Of a stretch of DNA of 64,000 nucleotides, positions 1 to 8,142 are shown one piece after another. The notes under the pieces are model-generated. The model did no database searches and was not told the DNA's origin. It saw only the letters and a program-made list of their open reading frames with translations. This DNA comes from Kordia sp965224175 (GTDB lineage Bacteria > Bacteroidota > Bacteroidia > Flavobacteriales > Flavobacteriaceae). A program made the position numbers and the translations under genes. Where the stretch lies: contig NZ_OZ245041.1 in assembly GCF_965224175.1 (NCBI RefSeq), positions 1,798,001 through 1,862,000 of the forward strand, given 5' to 3'. The number at the start of each line of letters is the position of its first letter. The stretch's first letter is position 1.

Positions 1-2
1 CT

Positions 3-1514
3 AGTACTGGAGTTGCTACTTGGAAAAAAGCCAAAGAAGATAATTTTTATTTCTATATCGATAACAAGCCTGTACAAAAAGCACAGTTAGGTTATATGGG
101 AGATCATATTTTGGCATTCAATCAAGATAACAATCAATTGTATAAGTTAGAAAATGTAAAAAATGCTAAAATCAATACTACTTACAATGCACAAAAGATC
201 AACGTTAAAACTGCTCACGGATATTGGTTTAAAAAAACGAATGGTTCTGTCGTAGTTTTTAAAAACAATGGAGTTGTGATTCAGAAAAGTAATTTATACA
301 AATATGCTCCTAATGGTATAGATGTGTTTTATCAAGGTGAAGGAGACACTAAAAAAGTGGTGTTGCAAAATTATAAAAGCGCCAAAGTATTCACCGTATA
401 TCCTGCAATTGATTTTAACACGTATGATACTGGAGAAAACACAACTACTAATACGGTTGCAAAACGTTCTGGAACTTGCTTACGTGGCGATTGTGACAAT
501 GGATATGGTGAATTTAAATACGCTTCTAGCGGAAAAATTGCTAAAGGATTCTATACTAACGGACAACCAAATGGTGTGATACTCATTGAAAGTGCTAATA
601 TAAAAGATGCCGTTTTTTCTAGCTATGTGAATTCTTTTGACAAAAACGATGCCTTTACTTATGAATTTGACGGCAAAAACACAGTCTATTTCTATGATAA
701 AAACCTAACAAAAGGTTTTGCTAACGACTCTAAAAAGAAAGAAACTTACAAACTCATTTTCAAAAACAGAAAAGTTGTTTCAAAACAATTGCTAAAATAT
801 AATGGCGAAACGGGTTGTATGCTTGGAAATTGCACCAACGGTATTGGTGTATACAAATATAGTAATGGCGCTTTCTATTTTGGTACATTTAGTAATGGTA
901 AAAGAAGTGGTTTTGGAAAAATAGATTTCAGCAATGGAACATATTATATTGGTGAATTTAGCAATGGAGACTATAACGGACTTGGAAGTTATACATGGTC
1001 TGAACATAATTTTTATATGGGCGAATATAAAAATGGAAAATACCATGGAAAAGGTGTCATGTACTATGATAAAACACGTTACGATGCAGGAACATGGGCA
1101 AACGGAAAATTTCAAGGGAAAGTTACCTCAACTTCTAATTCAAGTTCAACTTCAACTTCAAATTCAAACAATTCAACTTCAGGCTTTAATACTTTTTCAA
1201 CAACTGAAAAAAGCAGTATTAGCGCCTGCAACAATGATGCGAAATGTGTTGCAAATTACTTTCATGAGTTGCATAAGAAAAATAAAAGTACTCTCTCAAG
1301 CAGCGAATTAAATAAAAAGATGACCAATTATTTTCACAGCTTATATAGTATGAATCCAAAATTGGCTTACAACATCTGCTTCAAGCTAAACACAGATACA
1401 TTCAACACTATTAAAATCAAAACTTTACCACAAAATGTACAAGCAGATTTAAAAGCTAGAGCACAAAAACTTACGGATGGTTATCAGAAACACTTGAAAA
1501 AGCAAGGATATTAG
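3..1514 (+). CDS. MORN-repeat protein, 5' end cut by window edge
   Basis: The reading frame is open to the left edge of the window; the first internal Met is at 96, but in-frame codons run back to base 3, so the N-terminus is missing. The visible part holds MORN-type repeats of the form G-x-Y-x-G-x-F-x-N-G-x-x-x-G in the middle (for example GEFSNGDYNGLGSYTW and GEYKNGKYHGKGVMYY). A Ser/Thr/Asn-rich linker follows, then a C-terminal helical region of about 100 residues that I do not recognise. Two Cys-x-x-x-C pieces (CLRGDC, CMLGNC) introduce MORN blocks. MORN repeats often bind lipids or act as scaffolds; the job here is unknown. The stop is followed 77 bases later by another secreted-protein gene on the same strand. 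Confidence 0.8.
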   Translation, partial: STGVATWKKAKEDNFYFYIDNKPVQKAQLGYMGDHILAFNQDNNQLYKLENVKNAKINTTYNAQKINVKTAHGYWFKKTNGSVVVFKNNGVVIQKSNLYKYAPNGIDVFYQGEGDTKKVVLQNYKSAKVFTVYPAIDFNTYDTGENTTTNTVAKRSGTCLRGDCDNGYGEFKYASSGKIAKGFYTNGQPNGVILIESANIKDAVFSSYVNSFDKNDAFTYEFDGKNTVYFYDKNLTKGFANDSKKKETYKLIFKNRKVVSKQLLKYNGETGCMLGNCTNGIGVYKYSNGAFYFGTFSNGKRSGFGKIDFSNGTYYIGEFSNGDYNGLGSYTWSEHNFYMGEYKNGKYHGKGVMYYDKTRYDAGTWANGKFQGKVTSTSNSSSTSTSNSNNSTSGFNTFSTTEKSSISACNNDAKCVANYFHELHKKNKSTLSSSELNKKMTNYFHSLYSMNPKLAYNICFKLNTDTFNTIKIKTLPQNVQADLKARAQKLTDGYQKHLKKQGY

Positions 1515-1591
1515 TGGCTTACATCTTTTCTCACAGAGATAAACCAATAAATCTTTCGTTTTTATAATAAGTGTTAGTATTTTGGTAGTTT

Positions 1592-2431
1592 ATGAAAAAA
1601 ATATTTTTATTTGTCTGTCTAACTTTATTTTTCCAACAAGTAACTTTTGGTCAAAACGATCAAACAAAAAAATATCAACTCAATAAACTTGATGCAACCC
1701 AAACGTTTTCTAAAAAAGAGGTAACGTATCAAATGAAAAATACAGGAAGAGGAACTATAATCTCGGAATATAATGATAGTGCGCTAGAAGCTATTATAAA
1801 AAAATACAGCGCAGAAGTACATTATGAAGATGTATTTTCAGCTACTAGAATAAAAAGAATCTTCAAAAAAAATAGTGTATCTATAGAAAGTATAGCTAGA
1901 GGAACTCCCTCTACATACAATCGTCAAAATATGTTTAAAGAAAAAGCAGTCGTTTTTGAGCGAGAAAAAGAGTTATGGAAAGTGCCTAAACTTGATATCT
2001 ATGATTCACTTCAACGTGAACGAATCAATATATTTTTACGAACACTAAATACTGGTAACAGCAATCGAATACAAGATTTTATACATCCCGATTATATGCA
2101 AATTGGAGATACGTTTCAATTAAAAAACAGTTCTGTAAATAACTTTTTTGATCTCTCAAAATCTACTTCAACCAAAGGAAAATTCACACTCAGAAATGTG
2201 ATTATTGAGAATGATGATACTGTTGCTATTTTTGAGGTTGATTTTAAGATTGAAGGATTATCAGATAATGATGATATGACTGTAAATTTTAAAGGAACTA
2301 TTAAAAGATCCATTTCTAAATTCTACGATAAAGAAATTGATTTGCATGGAGAAACCTCCGTATTTATGAAGAAAGAAAAAATGTATACAAGAATGCCTTG
2401 TACATTATTTATGACTCGAAAATTATACTAA
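1592..2431 (+). CDS. Secreted protein of unknown function
   Basis: 279 aa with a clear Sec signal peptide (MKKIFLFVCLTLFFQQVTFGQ, cleavage probably after TFG), so it is exported to the periplasm or beyond. I recognise no family. The C-terminal 120 residues contain a predicted alpha+beta stretch (DYMQIGDTF, then alternating strands ending in FMTRKLY) of the kind seen in NTF2-like folds, but that is only a shape impression. It follows the MORN gene at 77 bases and may be co-transcribed. Its last nine bases overlap the 3' end of the convergent acetyltransferase gene. Confidence 0.6.
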   Translation: MKKIFLFVCLTLFFQQVTFGQNDQTKKYQLNKLDATQTFSKKEVTYQMKNTGRGTIISEYNDSALEAIIKKYSAEVHYEDVFSATRIKRIFKKNSVSIESIARGTPSTYNRQNMFKEKAVVFEREKELWKVPKLDIYDSLQRERINIFLRTLNTGNSNRIQDFIHPDYMQIGDTFQLKNSSVNNFFDLSKSTSTKGKFTLRNVIIENDDTVAIFEVDFKIEGLSDNDDMTVNFKGTIKRSISKFYDKEIDLHGETSVFMKKEKMYTRMPCTLFMTRKLY

Positions 2432-2938
2432 CTTCTTCTCAAAACAAACACTTTCTGGAGCACCAATATATTGTCCATAATTTGGAATTTGCTTGTAATT
2501 GTTTTTCTCGTAAAAACGAATAGCTTCTGGCAACATCGTTCCTGTTTCCAAAACACAACTTGAGTTTCCTAATTCTTTAGCCCAAGTTTCTAGTTCGGTT
2601 AAAATATTGATACCTAAGCTTTTCCCTTGGAGTTTTTGACGTACGTACATGCGTTTTACCTCAACTGTGGTTTCTGTAAATTTCTTTATGGCGCCACAAC
2701 CAATTGGTTCATTATCTAAGTACAATACAATTGCATGATGTAAATCTTCCAAGCCATTAAACTGACTGTAAAATTCGTCACTTTCACCATTTCGTAGGCT
2801 TAAGAATGTATCGAGTTCTTTAACTAAATTGATGAAGTCTTTGTCTTTAGAGTTTGTTCTTTTGGTTGTTAGTGTATTTGTCAATTTGTTGATTTTTTTT
2901 GTTGATTTGTTGATGAGATGCTGAATCAAGTTCAGCAT
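2423..2938 (-). CDS. GNAT-family N-acetyltransferase
   Basis: The 171-aa frame carries the GNAT core: the strand VLYLDNEPIGCGAIK, the strand VEVKRMYVRQKLQGKSLG with the acetyl-CoA-binding Q/RxxGxG/A-like turn (KLQGKSLG), and the C-terminal FYEKNNY motif. It would acetylate an unknown small molecule or protein amine in the cytosol. The annotated N-terminus (MLNLIQHLINKS) is suspicious: this stretch is encoded by an interspersed intergenic repeat common in flavobacteria, and recognisable homology only begins near TKRTNSKDKDF. A TTG codon at 2884 would give a more usual start. The gene overlaps the 3' end of the convergent secreted-protein gene. Confidence 0.75.
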   Translation of the reverse strand: MLNLIQHLINKSTKKINKLTNTLTTKRTNSKDKDFINLVKELDTFLSLRNGESDEFYSQFNGLEDLHHAIVLYLDNEPIGCGAIKKFTETTVEVKRMYVRQKLQGKSLGINILTELETWAKELGNSSCVLETGTMLPEAIRFYEKNNYKQIPNYGQYIGAPESVCFEKKLV

Positions 2939-2969
2939 GACGTTATGGCTTTATGTTATCATTAGAAAT

Positions 2970-3085
2970 AAGATTCGTCATTGCGAGAATTTTATAAAAT
3001 TCGTGGCAATCTATCTCAAAAGAAAATTCTAAGCAGACATATAAACAGACTACCACGTCGCAAACTCCTCGTAGTGACGTATCAA
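2970..3085. repeat. Intergenic inverted repeat
   Basis: CGTCATTGCGAG at 2976-2987 faces CTCGTAGTGACG at 3068-3079 (10 of 12 positions complementary). An inner pair, CGTGGCAATC near 2999 and GACTACCACG near 3048, extends the same foldback. This matches the general form of the CGTCATTGCGAG-type dispersed repeats known from Bacteroidota. The end of the unit supplies the odd N-terminal codons of the neighbouring acetyltransferase frame. Confidence 0.6.
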
Positions 3086-3097
3086 AACAAAATACAT

Positions 3098-3202
3098 GTT
3101 AACTTCTAAAAGCGAAGCGTCTCTAAAGTGAAACGTGACTAACAGGCGAAGCCGATACTAAAAGCACAAAGTGCGGTCTAACAGCAAAGCATATCTAACG
3201 CG
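3098..3202. repeat. Degenerate tandem of short GCGAAGC-type hairpins
   Basis: Between the acetyltransferase and glnN there are about six loosely repeated units of 17-20 bases, each of the form (T)CTAAAA/C + small palindrome: GCGAAGCG, GTGAAACG, GGCGAAGCC, GCACAAAGTGC, GCAAAGC, then CTAACGCG. The flanking CTAA is constant while the arms vary but often stay self-complementary. No coding frame crosses the block. The last unit abuts the glnN stop codon. Confidence 0.55.
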
Positions 3203-5378
3203 TAAACAACAGCTCTCTATACTTTACCAACGGCCAAACATTATCATCTACTAAAAGTTCTAATTTATCACAGTGATAACGGATTTCATCAAAAAATGGT
3301 TTTACCTTGTTGCAATACGCTTCTGCGGCTTTTTGTCCATCTAATTTGTTTGCTTTTTTACGTTCGTCAGTCATTGCATTTACTTTCGAATTGATTCCTG
3401 AAATATGTTCCGATATTTTTTTAATCAGATCAATTTGTTCAGCAGCTAACTTTTTAAAATCATTTCCAAAAATTTCTTTCAATCCGCTTACATTTTCTAT
3501 CAAAGTATTTTGATAACCAATTGCTGTAGGAATCACATGATTTCGGGCAATATCACCCAATACACGACCTTCTATTTGAATGCGTAAAATATATTCTTCC
3601 AATTCAATCTCATGACGCGCTTCTACTTCTATTTTACTCATCACGTTCAATTCTTCATACAAAGCAATTGTTTTCTTAGAAATTTGAGCTTTTAGAGCTT
3701 CTGGAGTGGTTTTGTTATTGCTTAATCCTCGTTTTCTAGCTTCTTTTTCCCAAGCTTCTCCATAACCATTACCTTCAAAACGAATCTTTTTAGAAGCCTT
3801 TATGTATTCTCTTAAAATATTAAAAATGGCTTCATCTTTTTTCAAGTCTTTTTCTTCAACCAAAGCATCAACCTCAACTTTAAAATCTTTTAGTTGCTTC
3901 GCGATGATTGTATTTAAAACAGTCATCGGTCCTGCACAATTTGACCAAGAACCAACTGCTCTTAATTCAAATTTATTTCCTGTAAAGGCAAATGGCGACG
4001 TTCTGTTACGATCTGTATTGTCTAATAAAATTTCAGGAATCTTCCCTACAATATTCAGTTTTAAATCTGTTTTTTCTTGTGGTGATAATTTTCCTTTCGT
4101 TACATTTTCCAATTCATCCAAAACTGCCGACAATTGTGATCCGATGAATACAGAAATAATTGCTGGAGGCGCTTCGTTTGCTCCCAAACGATGATCATTA
4201 CTTGCGCTTGCTATGGCTGCTCTAATGAGTTCTTCATTATCATGAACTGCTTTGATCGTATTTACAAAGAAGGTTAAGAACTGTAAATTCTTCATTGGAG
4301 TTTTCCCTGGACTCAATAAGTTTACGCCAGTATTTGTTGCCAATGACCAATTGTTATGCTTTCCAGAACCATTAATTCCTGCAAATGGTTTTTCGTGAAA
4401 CAATACTTTAAATTGATGACGTTGCGCCACTTTTTCCATCACATCCATTAATAAAGAATTGTGATCTACTGCTAAATTTGCTTCTTCAAATATTGGAGCC
4501 AATTCAAATTGGTTTGGAGCAACTTCGTTATGACGTGTTTTTACTGGAATTCCTAATAACATACATTCTTGCTCCAAATCGCGCATGTAACTCATGACAC
4601 GTGTTGGTATAGAACCAAAATAATGGTCGTCTAATTGTTGTCCTTTGGCAGGAGAATGTCCTAATAGTGTTCTTCCTGTTAGGGTAATATCTGGTCTTGC
4701 TGCTGCTAATGCAGAATCGATTAAGAAATATTCTTGTTCCCAACCTAAAGAAGCATTTACCTTAGAAACATTCTTGTCGAAATATTTACAAACTGCTGTT
4801 GCTGCTTGATCTACTGCTTGTAAAGCTCTCAATAATGGTGCTTTGTTGTCTAATGCTTCTCCTGTATAAGCAACAAATATTGTTGGAATACATAAAGTTG
4901 TACCATATATAAATGCTGGTGATGTTGGATCCCAAGCAGTGTAACCTCTTGCTTCAAAAGTATTTCTAATTCCTCCATTTGGAAAACTTGACGCATCTGG
5001 TTCTTGTTGAACCAATTGTCCGCCATCAAATTTTTCCATAGCACGTCCGTTACCGATAGTTTCAAAAAAAGCATCATGTTTTTCGGCAGTTGCTCCCGTG
5101 AGAGGTTGAAACCAATGTGTATAATGTGTAGCTCCTTTACTTATTGCCCACTCTTTCATTCCTGTAGAAATATGGTCTGCAATTTTTCGATCGATTTTAG
5201 TTCCAAACTCAATAGCATTCATGACGCTTTGATAGGCATCTTTAGTCAAATGTTGCAACATAGCATGCTCATTGAATACGTTTTCACTAAATATTTCTGA
5301 ACGACGACCTTTTTCTTGAATTTCAACAGGTTTTCTGTTTAATGTTTCTTTTAGGGCATTAAATCTGAGTGTAGACAT
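3195..5378 (-). CDS. glnN: Glutamine synthetase type III
   Basis: 727 aa, the usual length of GSIII enzymes and far larger than GSI or GSII. It makes glutamine from glutamate, ammonia and ATP in the cytosol. The catalytic-domain signatures are visible: LGWEQEYFLID (metal/glutamate site), RHNEVAPNQFELAP, and GINGSGKHNNWSLAT (nucleotide/glutamate loop). The N-terminal block RRSEIFSENVFNEHAM and the C-terminal helical extension are typical of GSIII. It is divergent from the GSII gene, with 195 bases between the two starts. On the minus strand a TATATTTG element (5407-5400) lies about 20 bases upstream of the ATG, matching the Bacteroidota -7 box. Confidence 0.96.
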   Translation of the reverse strand: MSTLRFNALKETLNRKPVEIQEKGRRSEIFSENVFNEHAMLQHLTKDAYQSVMNAIEFGTKIDRKIADHISTGMKEWAISKGATHYTHWFQPLTGATAEKHDAFFETIGNGRAMEKFDGGQLVQQEPDASSFPNGGIRNTFEARGYTAWDPTSPAFIYGTTLCIPTIFVAYTGEALDNKAPLLRALQAVDQAATAVCKYFDKNVSKVNASLGWEQEYFLIDSALAAARPDITLTGRTLLGHSPAKGQQLDDHYFGSIPTRVMSYMRDLEQECMLLGIPVKTRHNEVAPNQFELAPIFEEANLAVDHNSLLMDVMEKVAQRHQFKVLFHEKPFAGINGSGKHNNWSLATNTGVNLLSPGKTPMKNLQFLTFFVNTIKAVHDNEELIRAAIASASNDHRLGANEAPPAIISVFIGSQLSAVLDELENVTKGKLSPQEKTDLKLNIVGKIPEILLDNTDRNRTSPFAFTGNKFELRAVGSWSNCAGPMTVLNTIIAKQLKDFKVEVDALVEEKDLKKDEAIFNILREYIKASKKIRFEGNGYGEAWEKEARKRGLSNNKTTPEALKAQISKKTIALYEELNVMSKIEVEARHEIELEEYILRIQIEGRVLGDIARNHVIPTAIGYQNTLIENVSGLKEIFGNDFKKLAAEQIDLIKKISEHISGINSKVNAMTDERKKANKLDGQKAAEAYCNKVKPFFDEIRYHCDKLELLVDDNVWPLVKYRELLFTR

Positions 5379-5399
5379 GATGAATTTTGTTATTTTTTA

Positions 5400-5407
5400 C
5401 AAATATA
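5400..5407 (-). promoter_or_regulatory. -7 promoter element for glnN
   Basis: On the minus strand the octamer TATATTTG fits the Bacteroidota TAnnTTTG -7 box. It sits 22 bases upstream of the glnN ATG. I do not see a -33 TTG at the ideal distance. Confidence 0.4.
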
Positions 5408-5533
5408 TCAATTTCAGCTTATTTTTATTTATCAAAATACAATTACCCCTAAAAAAATAGGGGTTGTTAATAAACATTTAATAATTTACACAAAATTAAC
5501 CTTATATTTTTAGAGGTCGTTTTAAAAATAATT

Positions 5534-5541
5534 TATATTTG
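5534..5541 (+). promoter_or_regulatory. -7 promoter element for glnA
   Basis: TATATTTG matches TAnnTTTG and lies 32 bases upstream of the preferred ATG at 5574. The -33 region is T-rich but lacks a perfect TTTG. Confidence 0.45.
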
Positions 5542-5573
5542 TCCTCGAATTTATTAATGTGAATTTCAATATT

Positions 5574-6590
5574 ATGAGCAAATCTAAATTAGAGTACATC
5601 TGGTTGGATGGATATTTTCCAACGCAAAACATGAGAAGTAAAACTAAAGTTGAAGATAATTTTAGTGGAAAATTAGAAGACTGTCCAATTTGGTCTTTCG
5701 ATGGTTCATCAACAAGACAAGCTGAAGGTGGATCTTCTGATTGTTTGTTAAAACCTGTTGCTATTTATCCAGATCCTGCAAGAAGAGATGGTTATTTAGT
5801 AATGACTGAAGTTTTAAATGCTGATGGTACGCCACACGTTTCTAACGGTAGAGCTACAATTGAAGATGAAGACAATGACTTCTGGTTTGGATTTGAGCAA
5901 GAATATTTCATCATGGATTCTAAAACACAGTTACCTTTAGGTTTCCCAATTGGTGGATATCCTGCGCCACAAGGAATGTACTATTGTTCTGTTGGTGGAA
6001 AAAATACTCACGGTAGAGATTTAGTAGAAGAGCATGCTGATTTATGTATTGATGCTGGATTGAACTTTGAAGGAATTAACCAAGAAGTTGCTTCTGGACA
6101 GTGGGAATTCCAATTGTTTGCAAAAGGTGCTAAGAAAGCTGGAGATGAAATTTGGGTGGCTCGTTATTTATTAGATCGTTTAACAGAAAAGTACGGATAC
6201 TATATTGAATATCACCCAAAACCTTTAGGGAAAGATATGGACTGGAATGGTTCTGGTATGCACGCAAACTTCTCAAACACTACTTTAAGAACTTGTGGAA
6301 GTCAAGAAGTTTACGAAAAAATCTGTGAAGCTTTCAGACCAGTTGTTAAAGAACATATTGCTGTGTACGGAGAGTTTAACGACCAACGTTTAACAGGAGA
6401 TCACGAAACTGCTTCAATTAATGACTTTAGCTACGGAATTTCAGATCGTGGTGCTTCTATCCGTATTCCAATTATTACTGTGGAAAAAGGATGGAAAGGT
6501 TGGTTAGAAGACAGAAGACCAGCTTCTAATGGTGATCCATACAAGATTGCAGGAAGAATTATCAAGACAGTTAAATCTGCTGGATATTAA
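5574..6590 (+). CDS. glnA: Glutamine synthetase, eukaryotic-type (GSII, beta-Grasp)
   Basis: 338 aa from the ATG at 5574; a GTG at 5559 would add five residues but MSKSKLEYIWLDGY is the usual family start. GSII enzymes are short (about 340-370 aa) and decameric. Visible signatures are YIWLDGYFPTQNMRSKT, the SFDGSSTRQA beta-Grasp region, FGFEQEYFIMD, GINQEVASGQWEFQ, GSGMHANFSN and the C-terminal RRPASNGDPY. It makes glutamine in the cytosol. Divergent to the GSIII gene, so the cell carries two unrelated glutamine synthetases side by side. A strong hairpin terminator follows. Confidence 0.96.
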   Translation: MSKSKLEYIWLDGYFPTQNMRSKTKVEDNFSGKLEDCPIWSFDGSSTRQAEGGSSDCLLKPVAIYPDPARRDGYLVMTEVLNADGTPHVSNGRATIEDEDNDFWFGFEQEYFIMDSKTQLPLGFPIGGYPAPQGMYYCSVGGKNTHGRDLVEEHADLCIDAGLNFEGINQEVASGQWEFQLFAKGAKKAGDEIWVARYLLDRLTEKYGYYIEYHPKPLGKDMDWNGSGMHANFSNTTLRTCGSQEVYEKICEAFRPVVKEHIAVYGEFNDQRLTGDHETASINDFSYGISDRGASIRIPIITVEKGWKGWLEDRRPASNGDPYKIAGRIIKTVKSAGY

Positions 6591-6610
6591 TTATATAGGT
6601 TATGACATAT

Positions 6611-6647
6611 AAAAATAGCTTACGGTTTTTCGTAAGCTATTTTTTTG
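6611..6647 (+). terminator. Rho-independent terminator of glnA
   Basis: AAAAATAGCTTACG and CGTAAGCTATTTTT form a 14-bp stem with a short T-rich loop, followed by a T run. Because the arms begin with A's it can also stop the convergent exchanger transcript. Confidence 0.85.
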
Positions 6648-6675
6648 TTTGTATGTTTTTTGATAAAATTAGTAT

Positions 6676-7623
6676 TTAAAAAACTAGATAGATAAAGGTG
6701 ATGTATGCCAAAAAGAGTAAAACACCTTCATAACGTTCTATTCCAAACTTTTTGGGCACAAAAGCAAGAGGAAATAACACAAAGGCAAATCCTAACATCC
6801 AGAGAATATCTCTATTAATAATTAAAGCTTCTTTAACTGGAATTTGCGTAATAATTGACGTTAAACCTAATACGGATGCGATATTAAAAATATTTGAACC
6901 TATTAAGTTTCCTAAAGAGATTGCTTTTTCTTTTTTAATTGCCGCTATGACGGAAGCAGCTAATTCTGGCACACTGGTCCCAATAGCAATCATCGTAATT
7001 GCAATAACACTTTGCTTGATTTGCATTTCTTCTGCGATGTTTTTAGCTCCTTCTACTAGAAACTCCGATCCAAAATACAGGCCTACTGCACCTACAAGCA
7101 ACCACATAAATATTTTAATATATGAAATTGTTGCTGCTGCTTCATCTACTTCTTCTATATCAACTTCATCTTTATTTTTTCTTGCGGAGCGAATAAGTAT
7201 TACCAAAAACGCAATTAAACCTGTAAGCAATATTGCGCCTTCTAAACGTGTTAACATACTATCATTCCATAAAAAATAATAGATTAGTAGTGAAAATATC
7301 ATCAATGCTGGCCAAGTCAACTTGTAAAAGGTATTGTTGACAGCTATGGGTCCTATAATAGCTGTAATTCCTAGTACTAAACCAATATTCGCAATATTAG
7401 AACCTATAACATTATTGATTGCAATTGCTGGCGATTCATTAAAAGCAGCGTTTATACTTACCAGTAATTCAGGTGCAGACGTTGCAAATGAAACTACCGT
7501 AAGTCCAATGACCATTTTAGATATGTTTAGTTTAAAAGATAATCCTACAGATGCTCTTACTAGAAATTCTCCACCAGCAACAAGTAGTACTAACCCAATA
7601 ATTACATAAGCTATGTTTTCCAT
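6676..7623 (-). CDS. Calcium/sodium antiporter (CaCA family, YrbG-like)
   Basis: 315 aa inner-membrane protein made of two homologous halves, each with about five transmembrane segments, as in bacterial Na+/Ca2+ exchangers. The two alpha-repeat signatures are present: FATSAPELLVSINAA with NVIGSNIANIGLVLG in the first half, and GTSVPELAASVIAA with NLIGSNIFNIASVLG in the second. The acidic residues in the xPEL motifs are the ion ligands in this family. An acidic cytosolic loop (DEVDIEEVDEAA) joins the halves. It probably exports Ca2+ using Na+ or H+. Convergent with glnA. Confidence 0.92.
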   Translation of the reverse strand: MENIAYVIIGLVLLVAGGEFLVRASVGLSFKLNISKMVIGLTVVSFATSAPELLVSINAAFNESPAIAINNVIGSNIANIGLVLGITAIIGPIAVNNTFYKLTWPALMIFSLLIYYFLWNDSMLTRLEGAILLTGLIAFLVILIRSARKNKDEVDIEEVDEAAATISYIKIFMWLLVGAVGLYFGSEFLVEGAKNIAEEMQIKQSVIAITMIAIGTSVPELAASVIAAIKKEKAISLGNLIGSNIFNIASVLGLTSIITQIPVKEALIINRDILWMLGFAFVLFPLAFVPKKFGIERYEGVLLFLAYITFIYLVF

Positions 7624-7693
7624 TGAAAATATTTTTTTTTGCGAAGATACTATTTCCTTTTACATGTTAAATAAACTATAAAATTCGTTATCT

Positions 7694-7709
7694 AACTATT
7701 TTTATAGTT
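7694..7709. promoter_or_regulatory. Likely BlaI-type operator
   Basis: AACTAT-TTTT-ATAGTT is a perfect inverted repeat that overlaps the -33 TTG of the downstream promoter. BlaI/MecI repressors bind short dyads at their own promoters, so this is the best operator candidate; the assignment is inference. Related ACTATA/TATAACT half-sites lie on both sides. Confidence 0.45.
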
Positions 7710-7737
7710 GTATAACTGTTTTTTTAGTTTATATTTG
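7708..7737 (+). promoter_or_regulatory. Promoter of the blaI/blaR1-like operon
   Basis: TTG (7708-7710), 19-base spacer, TATATTTG (7730-7737). This is a close match to the Bacteroidota TTTG-N19-21-TAnnTTTG promoter and is placed 42 bases before the regulator's ATG. Confidence 0.6.
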
Positions 7738-7779
7738 TTGTGTATTAAAAAATAAGTTCACATTAATTTGTATTGACTC

Positions 7780-8142
7780 ATGCAAAAACTCACAAATAAG
7801 GAAGAAGAAATCATGCATATCATCTGGAAGCTTGAAAAAGCTTTTGTAAAAGATGTGATAGCAGAAATTAAAACGAAGAAACCTCACTATAATACTTTAT
7901 CTACCATTGTTAGAAACCTGGAAGAGAAAGGATATGTTAGCCATAATGCTTATGGAAATACGCATCAATATTATCCTGTGGTAACTAAAGAAGCGTATCG
8001 TAAAAAGTACATGGCTTCTGCGATTCAACATTATTTTAATGATTCATACAAGAATGTAATTTCATTTTTTGCGAAGGAAGAAAAGATTAGTGTTGAAGAT
8101 TTGAAAGAGATTATTAACCTTATTGAAAAAGAACAGTCATGA
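7780..8142 (+). CDS. BlaI/MecI/CopY-family transcriptional repressor
   Basis: 120 aa, the usual size. The N-terminal winged helix is clear: LTNKEEEIMHIIWKLEKAFVKDV, then KPHYNTLSTIVRNLEEKGYVSH, the recognition helix and wing of this family. The C-terminal half is the helical dimerisation part. In known systems it is cleaved after signalling by the neighbouring BlaR1 protein. The stop codon overlaps the next start (ATGA), so the two are translationally coupled. Confidence 0.93.
   Translation: MQKLTNKEEEIMHIIWKLEKAFVKDVIAEIKTKKPHYNTLSTIVRNLEEKGYVSHNAYGNTHQYYPVVTKEAYRKKYMASAIQHYFNDSYKNVISFFAKEEKISVEDLKEIINLIEKEQS

Noticed and set aside
2842..2938. MLNLIQHLINKS as true N-terminus of the acetyltransferase
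   Set aside because: The stretch is encoded by a dispersed flavobacterial repeat and is not expected in GNAT homologues; kept as the frame limit only.
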